From Halanaerobiales bacterium (GTDB taxonomy: Bacteria > Bacillota_F > Halanaerobiia > DY22613), in contig JAGMES010000145.1 in NCBI GenBank assembly GCA_023128035.1, positions 1 through 10,806 of the forward strand: 10,806 bases of DNA. The letters run 5' to 3'. A model generated the notes under the pieces. That model did no database searches and was not told the origin of the DNA. It was given only the letters and a program-made list of their open reading frames with translations. Numbering within the stretch: position 1 is the stretch's first letter; every line of letters starts with the position of its first letter. Positions 6,827 through 10,806 of the stretch are shown one piece after another. Position numbers and translations under genes: made by a program.

Positions 6827-8446
6827 TTGAGAAAATTTACATTTTTACTGGTTTGTGTTTTAGTTTGTAGTATGACTGTTGTAGGTTTTGCAGCTCCTAA
6901 GTATGGTGGCATATGGAAGGATGCTTTACAAAGTAATCCACCTAAATTGGATCCTGTAATGGCTACAGATACAACTTCTTCCGAAGTAGGTTATCAGCTT
7001 TTTGAAACTTTAGTTGCTAATGATACTGAAGGTAATTTGATTATGTTATTAGCTGAAAGTTGGGAAGCAAATAAGAACTCTACAGTGATTACTTTTAAAC
7101 TTCGGGAAGGTGTAAAATTCCATGCTACCACTGAGGGTGGTCAACCAACTGCTAATGGTGGTCGTGAAGTAACAGCACATGACTGGGTTTGGACTTTTAA
7201 CTATATTTGTGATGCAGATACCAAGTCCCCACGTGCATACTTTGTAAACATGATTAAAGGTTATGATGAATATCGTGATGGTAAAACAGATGCTTTAGCT
7301 GGTGTAAAAGCTCTTGATGATTATACATTACAATTTACTTTGTCAAGTCCTTTCGCTCCATATGTAAGTGTACTTGCTTATAATACTTTCGTTGTTCTTC
7401 CAAAAGAAGATGTATTAAAATGGGGTGAAGACTGGAACTTCCATCCAGTAGGTACTGGTCCATTTAAGTTTGAATCTTGGTCTCAAGATGATAAAATCAT
7501 TTTGAGTAAAAATGAAAACTATTGGGCTAAGGATGCAGATGGTAACCCATTACCTTACTTAGATGGTATTCAATTTAGAATTATTGAAGACTATGCAGTA
7601 ATGTGGGAAGAGTTTAAGGTTGAAAACCTTTACCAAACATATGTTGACGATCCATATTTTGAAGAAGCAAAGAGAAAGTATCCTAATTCTTACTTTGAAA
7701 GACCACAATTAGGTACTTATTACTACGGTATGAATATGGAGATACCTCCATTTGCTGATAATAAGCCATTACGTCAAGCTATGAACTATGCAATTAATCG
7801 TGAGGCTTTAAATGAGCTTGTTTTAAATGGTCGTAATACTCCTGCAAAAGGTGTTCTGCCTCCAGGTATGTTTGGGTATAATCCAGATTTAGAGGGTTAT
7901 ACTTATGATCCTAAAAAAACTAAAGAATTATTAAAAGAAGCTGGATATCCAAATGGTATCGAAGTAACTCTTCAATATAATACCAGTAAAAGTCATGCAC
8001 GTATTGCTGAAGCATTACAAGCTATGTATGGTCAATTGGGTATTAAAATTACTTTGAAGAATTATGAATGGGGTACTCATCTAGATACTACAGCTCGTGG
8101 AGTAGTTCCATTCTTTAGAATGGGTTGGGTTTGTGACTACAATGATCCAGATAACTTCTTGTATGTACTCTTACATTCTGATAACAAAGGTGAGCGTGGA
8201 AACTATACACGTTATCATAACCCAGTAGTTGATATGTTGACTTTAAGAGCTAAGCGTGAATCTAATCCAGATGTACGTAAACAACTTTATCAAGATGCTG
8301 AAAAAATCATTGTTGATGAAGCTCCTTGGGTATTTGTTTATCATTATTCTACCCATTCTTTAGTACAGCCATATGTTAGAAATTACGAATTACCATCTTT
8401 CGGTCAATATGCTAACAAGTTCACTAATGTTTGGTTAGATATCTAA
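6827..8446 (+). CDS. Peptide ABC transporter substrate-binding protein (SBP family 5), non-lipidated
   Basis: 539 aa. Substrate receptor of the second transporter, probably for peptides. The signal peptide (about 1-23, MRKFTFLLVCVLVCS...) ends near VVGFAAPK and looks like a signal peptidase I substrate. C10 and C14 both follow valine and do not form a lipobox, so the mature protein should be soluble. Family motifs: KYGGIWKDALQSNPPKLDP (25-43), VKFHA followed by GGREVTAHDWVWTF (96-124), and GWVCDYNDPDNFL near the C-terminal third. It is paralogous to the lipoprotein at 869: the PAKG-(I/V)-LPPGM stretch is shared and the overall order is the same. It differs by about a dozen extra residues after VKFH (99-111, ATTEGGQPTANGG) and by the absence of the charged linker. 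Starts with TTG under a strong ribosome binding site. A 16-bp hairpin follows the stop. Substrate specificity is not provable here. Confidence 0.93.
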   Translation: MRKFTFLLVCVLVCSMTVVGFAAPKYGGIWKDALQSNPPKLDPVMATDTTSSEVGYQLFETLVANDTEGNLIMLLAESWEANKNSTVITFKLREGVKFHATTEGGQPTANGGREVTAHDWVWTFNYICDADTKSPRAYFVNMIKGYDEYRDGKTDALAGVKALDDYTLQFTLSSPFAPYVSVLAYNTFVVLPKEDVLKWGEDWNFHPVGTGPFKFESWSQDDKIILSKNENYWAKDADGNPLPYLDGIQFRIIEDYAVMWEEFKVENLYQTYVDDPYFEEAKRKYPNSYFERPQLGTYYYGMNMEIPPFADNKPLRQAMNYAINREALNELVLNGRNTPAKGVLPPGMFGYNPDLEGYTYDPKKTKELLKEAGYPNGIEVTLQYNTSKSHARIAEALQAMYGQLGIKITLKNYEWGTHLDTTARGVVPFFRMGWVCDYNDPDNFLYVLLHSDNKGERGNYTRYHNPVVDMLTLRAKRESNPDVRKQLYQDAEKIIVDEAPWVFVYHYSTHSLVQPYVRNYELPSFGQYANKFTNVWLDI

Positions 8447-8461
8447 AATTATGGTTTCTCA

Positions 8462-8497
8462 TATCTTGACTTCCGAGTTTACTCGGAAGTCAAGATA
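8462..8497 (+). repeat. Perfect 16-bp hairpin after the second binding-protein gene
   Basis: TATCTTGACTTCCGAG (8462-8477) and its exact complement (8482-8497) flank the loop TTTA. No T-run follows, so it is not a classic terminator. It sits 15 nt after the stop codon, in the same place as the hairpin at 2522, and shares the TTTA loop but not the stem sequence. The likely role is protection of the binding-protein message from 3' exonucleases or partial polarity, giving excess binding protein. Confidence 0.8.
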
Positions 8498-8522
8498 CAT
8501 ATTATGATTAGTCCACAAAAAG

Positions 8523-8602
8523 TAGTCGCACAAGAGCTTGCATACCATATAAAGTATTGAATTGGCGGGGTCAGTACTTTATATGGTATGTAAGTGCGAC
8601 TA
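8523..8602. repeat. 80-nt imperfect palindrome between binding protein and dppB
   Basis: Outer arms TAGTCGCA (8523-8530) and TGCGACTA (8595-8602) pair over 8 bp. The inner arms 8541-8556 and 8575-8590 pair perfectly over 16 bp, and extend by 8537-8540 with 8591-8594 (one G-U) to 20 bp. That leaves a 6-nt bulge (8531-8536) and an 18-nt loop (8557-8574). The whole element begins with TA and ends with TA. It may be a very stable mRNA hairpin, or a small transposon-like palindrome of the kind that inserts at TA. The palindrome AAAGTACTTT (8602-8611) just after it could compete for pairing with the inner arm. Confidence 0.7.
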
Positions 8603-8664
8603 AAGTACTTTTGCTGGACGAATCATATTATATTAAAAATTTGTTTAATATTAGAGTCGATAAC

Positions 8665-8672
8665 AGGGGGGT
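8665..8672 (+). promoter_or_regulatory. Ribosome binding site fixing the TTG start of the second dppB
   Basis: AGGGGGGT at 8665-8672 ends 8 nt before TTG 8681. The upstream in-frame GTG at 8594 lies inside the large palindrome and has no such site. Confidence 0.8.
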
Positions 8673-8680
8673 TGGTAATT

Positions 8681-9616
8681 TTGTTAACTTTTATAGCACG
8701 ACGACTCTTAGGAACTATACCTGTACTTTTAGGAGTAATTCTCGTAGTATTTATTTTAACAACAATCGTACCAGGGGATCCAGCTTTGCTTATGCAAGGT
8801 CAAAGAGGAGATCCTGAAACTATTGAAAAAATTAGAGAAGATATGGGTTTAAATGATCCTTTGCATATTCAATTATTTAACTTTTATAAAGCTGTTTTAA
8901 CTGGTAATTTGGGAAGGTCTTATGTGAATAATATGACAGTTGTTCAATCTCTAAGAGAAAGATTACCTTATACTTTTGTTTTAGGTATGCTGGCGATGAT
9001 TATTGCTATTATATTTGGAGTTTTAGCGGGAATTATTTCGGCGACTAAGCAATATAGCGCTTGGGACTATATTGCTATGTTTGTATCTTTACTTGGGATT
9101 TCGGCTCCGGCGTTTTTTGTGGGTATTTTGTGTATCTTGATATTCATAAGTGGGTTGAGGTGGATTCCAGGAACAGGTACGGGACCATCGAGTAAAATTT
9201 TTACAGTATTTTTAATACTACCTGCTGTAAGTTTAGGTTTACGACCTTTAGCCCTGATTGCGCGTTTAACTCGTTCAACATTATTAGAAGTAATTCATCA
9301 AGATTATGTTACTACAGCTAGAGCAAAAGGTTTAAAAGAAAGTGTGGTTATTTTTAAACATGCTCTGAAAAATGCGATGATTCCCGTTGTTACAATTGTC
9401 GGTCTTCAAACAGCATCCATTTTGGGTGGAGTAGTTTTAACGGAAAGAGTTTTTAGTTGGCCAGGGATAGGTCGTCTTTCTATAAATGCAGTAACTAGAC
9501 GGGATTTTCCAATGATTCGTGGTGTTGTTTTATTTATGGCTTTGATCTTTGTTTTCGCAAATATTCTGGTAGATATTTCTTATGGATTCTTGGACCCACG
9601 AATTCGCTATGATTGA
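8681..9616 (+). CDS. dppB: Peptide ABC transporter permease, DppB type (second operon)
   Basis: 311 aa from the TTG at 8681. The frame is open back to a GTG at 8594, but those 29 extra residues are unlike the family and cross the palindrome. The chosen start gives MLTFIARRLLGTIPVLLGV, which lines up with the first DppB, and it has AGGGGGGT 8 nt upstream. Motifs: VPGDP (30-34), several membrane segments, EAA loop DYVTTARAKGL (208-218) with FKHALKNAMIP (225-235), and the C-terminal YGFLDPRIRYD. It forms the channel with the DppC encoded next. Compared with the first copy, the periplasmic/cytoplasmic loop near 160-172 differs (GLRWIPGTGTGPS here). The TGA stop is the foot of a small AT-rich palindrome at 9614-9643, so the link to dppC is looser than in operon 1 (65 nt instead of 14). 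Confidence 0.93.
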   Translation: MLTFIARRLLGTIPVLLGVILVVFILTTIVPGDPALLMQGQRGDPETIEKIREDMGLNDPLHIQLFNFYKAVLTGNLGRSYVNNMTVVQSLRERLPYTFVLGMLAMIIAIIFGVLAGIISATKQYSAWDYIAMFVSLLGISAPAFFVGILCILIFISGLRWIPGTGTGPSSKIFTVFLILPAVSLGLRPLALIARLTRSTLLEVIHQDYVTTARAKGLKESVVIFKHALKNAMIPVVTIVGLQTASILGGVVLTERVFSWPGIGRLSINAVTRRDFPMIRGVVLFMALIFVFANILVDISYGFLDPRIRYD

Positions 9617-9643
9617 TTAACGAATTAATTAATTCGTTAATTA
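9614..9643 (+). repeat. AT-rich palindrome overlapping the dppB stop codon
   Basis: ATTAACGAATT (9616-9626) and AATTCGTTAAT (9631-9641) pair perfectly around AATT, extended by a G-U and a T-A pair that include the TGA stop. No T-run follows. It could be a message-stabilising hairpin, a processing site, or an operator, since the unbroken 26-bp sequence is a full DNA palindrome. Confidence 0.6.
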
Positions 9644-9681
9644 TTAGTATGGGTAGATTTTCTTTTAGGGAGGGATAAAGT

Positions 9682-10593
9682 TTGAAACCAACAGCAGAGA
9701 AAAATACAGAGACAACCATTGATTTTGCTCCAAGTAACAGTATGTTTAAAGATGCATGGAAGCGATTGAAGCGCAATAAGATAGCTTTATTCGGATTAGG
9801 AATTGTTGTTATGTTTATACTTCTGGCTATTTTTGCAGATTTTATTACACCATATTCACCTACTGACCAGTTGATTTGGACAGAAGGCTTAAGTGCTAAG
9901 CTTGCTTCTCCAAGTTTGAAGCATTTATTTGGTACTGATATTTATGGGCGTGATGTCTTTACTCGCGTAATTTATGGTACAAGAATTTCATTGACCATTT
10001 CTTTAATTACAACAGCTATTTCTGTGGTAATTGGAATTTTCTTAGGTGCATGTGCAGGATATTATCGTGGATGGGTTGATGAAATCATTTCATGGATTAT
10101 AAATGTTATTTATTCATTCCCATTTTTGCTTTTTATTATAGCGATTGTAGCTTATTTGCCGCCAAGTATGTGGTTAACCTTTAGCGCCATTGGATGTGTT
10201 TCGTGGATGCGTTATGCACGACTAATCCGTGGTCAATTTCTGTCCTTACGTGAAAAGGAGTTTGTTGAAGCAGCTAGAGCATTAGGAGCAAGTGACTTTG
10301 TTATTATGTTTAAACATCTTTTACCAAATGCTTTTGCTCCTATCATTGTTGATGCTACATTAGGTATGGGTGGTATTATAATGCTGGAAGCTTCTTTAAC
10401 TTATTTAGGTTTCGGTACTCAACCACCTACTCCGAGTTGGGGTTTTATGATCTCTAGCGGCCAGTCATATATATCTTCTGGACAATGGTGGTGGGCAATT
10501 GCCCCAGGTATTGCAATATGTTTAACTATTTTAGGTTTTAATCTTTTAGGTGATGGGCTTAGAGACGCGCTAGATCCAAGATTGAAACAGTAA
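9682..10593 (+). CDS. dppC: Peptide ABC transporter permease, DppC type (second operon)
   Basis: 303 aa partner of the preceding DppB. It begins with TTG at 9682, 6 nt after GGGAGGGA (9668-9675). An in-frame ATG at 9742 (M21) has no ribosome binding site and would leave almost nothing before the first membrane segment, so the TTG start is preferred. The N-terminal cytoplasmic tail (about 1-33) is longer than in the first DppC and ends with the shared WKRLKRNK (26-33). [14 protein letters not shown] (82-95), EAA loop [11 protein letters not shown] (193-203) with KHLLPN (211-216), [20 protein letters not shown] (235-254) and the C-terminal [16 protein letters not shown] mark the DppC subfamily. 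The next gene starts 26 nt after the stop. Confidence 0.93.
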   Translation: MKPTAEKNTETTIDFAPSNSMFKDAWKRLKRNKIALFGLGIVVMFILLAIFADFITPYSPTDQLIWTEGLSAKLASPSLKHLFGTDIYGRDVFTRVIYGTRISLTISLITTAISVVIGIFLGACAGYYRGWVDEIISWIINVIYSFPFLLFIIAIVAYLPPSMWLTFSAIGCVSWMRYARLIRGQFLSLREKEFVEAARALGASDFVIMFKHLLPNAFAPIIVDATLGMGGIIMLEASLTYLGFGTQPPTPSWGFMISSGQSYISSGQWWWAIAPGIAICLTILGFNLLGDGLRDALDPRLKQ

Positions 10594-10605
10594 AAAATGA
10601 ATGTG

Positions 10606-10614
10606 AAGGGGTGG
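10606..10614 (+). promoter_or_regulatory. Ribosome binding site fixing the TTG start of the second dppD
   Basis: AAGGGGTGG at 10606-10614 lies 5 nt before TTG 10620. No ATG occurs in this frame before the Walker A motif. Confidence 0.75.
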
Positions 10615-10619
10615 AAAGG

Positions 10620-10806
10620 TTGAGCCAGAAAGAATTACTTCTTCAACTTGATGATTTGAAGACTTATTTTTATACTGAAGATGGTGTGGTTAAGGCTGTA
10701 GATGGAGTATCCTTTGAGATATATAAAGGTGAAACTTTAGGAGTAGTAGGTGAGTCTGGTTGTGGTAAGAGTGTTACTTCTCTATCCATTATGAGACTGA
10801 TCCCAA
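10620..10806 (+). CDS. dppD: Peptide ABC transporter ATP-binding protein, DppD type, 3' end beyond window
   Basis: The first 62 codons only; the frame stays open to the last base. The peptide [18 protein letters not shown], then [13 protein letters not shown] and Walker A GESGCGKS (44-51), followed by [12 protein letters not shown], matches the N-terminus of the first DppD (GESGSGKS, then [12 protein letters not shown]). The SVTS continuation and the lack of the [13 protein letters not shown] insert indicate DppD rather than DppF. It should supply one of the two ATPase subunits of the second importer; a dppF is expected directly downstream. TTG start at 10620 under AAGGGGTGG. Only Walker A can be checked; Q-loop, signature, Walker B and the cysteine-rich C-terminus lie outside. 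Confidence 0.92.
   Translation, partial: MSQKELLLQLDDLKTYFYTEDGVVKAVDGVSFEIYKGETLGVVGESGCGKSVTSLSIMRLIP

Noticed and set aside
8594..8680. GTG at 8594 as the start of the second dppB
   Set aside because: The first 29 residues do not match DppB proteins and the start lies within a stable hairpin; TTG 8681 has the proper site.
8557..8817. 86-codon + strand frame across the junction before the second dppB
   Set aside because: It crosses the palindrome and overlaps the conserved dppB start in another frame; its C-terminal half is a frame-shifted reading of dppB.
9534..9776. 80-codon minus-strand frame across the dppB-dppC junction
   Set aside because: Antisense to two conserved permease genes and the palindrome; no supporting signals.
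1..10806. CRISPR array, tRNA, rRNA, transposase or phage gene
   Set aside because: No spaced direct repeats, no tRNA-like fold and no such protein in any frame were found.

Overview
The window holds one short cell-wall gene followed by two head-to-tail peptide ABC transporter operons of the Dpp/Opp class, all on the + strand. The DNA is AT-rich with strong purine-rich ribosome binding sites and sigma-A type signals, which suggests a low-GC Firmicute of the clostridial/halanaerobial kind. One binding protein carries a lipobox while the other has a plain Sec signal with no lipobox. A freely soluble binding protein fits best in a cell with an outer membrane (a diderm Firmicute such as Halanaerobiales), but this is inference and the genus cannot be read from the sequence.

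Layout. 55-621: membrane-anchored SLT-family lytic transglycosylase, closed by an intrinsic terminator (623-653). 654-868: control region with a perfect-consensus promoter (TTGACA-N18-TATAAT), a 10-bp inverted repeat around the predicted start site, and a 13/15 match to the CodY box. 869-6369: complete operon 1, consisting of a lipoprotein binding protein, permeases DppB and DppC and ATPases DppD and DppF, ended by an intrinsic terminator (6384-6424). 6425-6826: second control region with candidate promoters, small palindromes and a possible 11-codon valine-rich leader ORF. 6827-10806: operon 2, consisting of a binding protein, DppB, DppC and the first 62 codons of DppD, cut by the window edge. 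The DppD fragment starts with TTG and is easy to miss.

How the genes work together. In each operon the binding protein captures a peptide (or a similar small solute) outside the inner membrane. The two permeases form the channel, and the DppD/DppF pair hydrolyses ATP to drive import. The two operons share gene order and clear family-level similarity, so they look like an old duplication. They differ in start codons (all ATG in operon 1, all TTG in operon 2), in the anchoring of the binding protein, and in their control regions. In both operons the binding-protein gene is separated from dppB by a long perfect hairpin, the arrangement expected if the binding protein is made in excess over the membrane parts.

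No mobile element, CRISPR array, tRNA or rRNA was found. The protein-coding content is ordinary. The points worth a second look are regulatory: the leader ORF, the CodY-like box, the junction hairpins, the 80-nt imperfect palindrome at 8523-8602, and the uniform TTG starts of operon 2.
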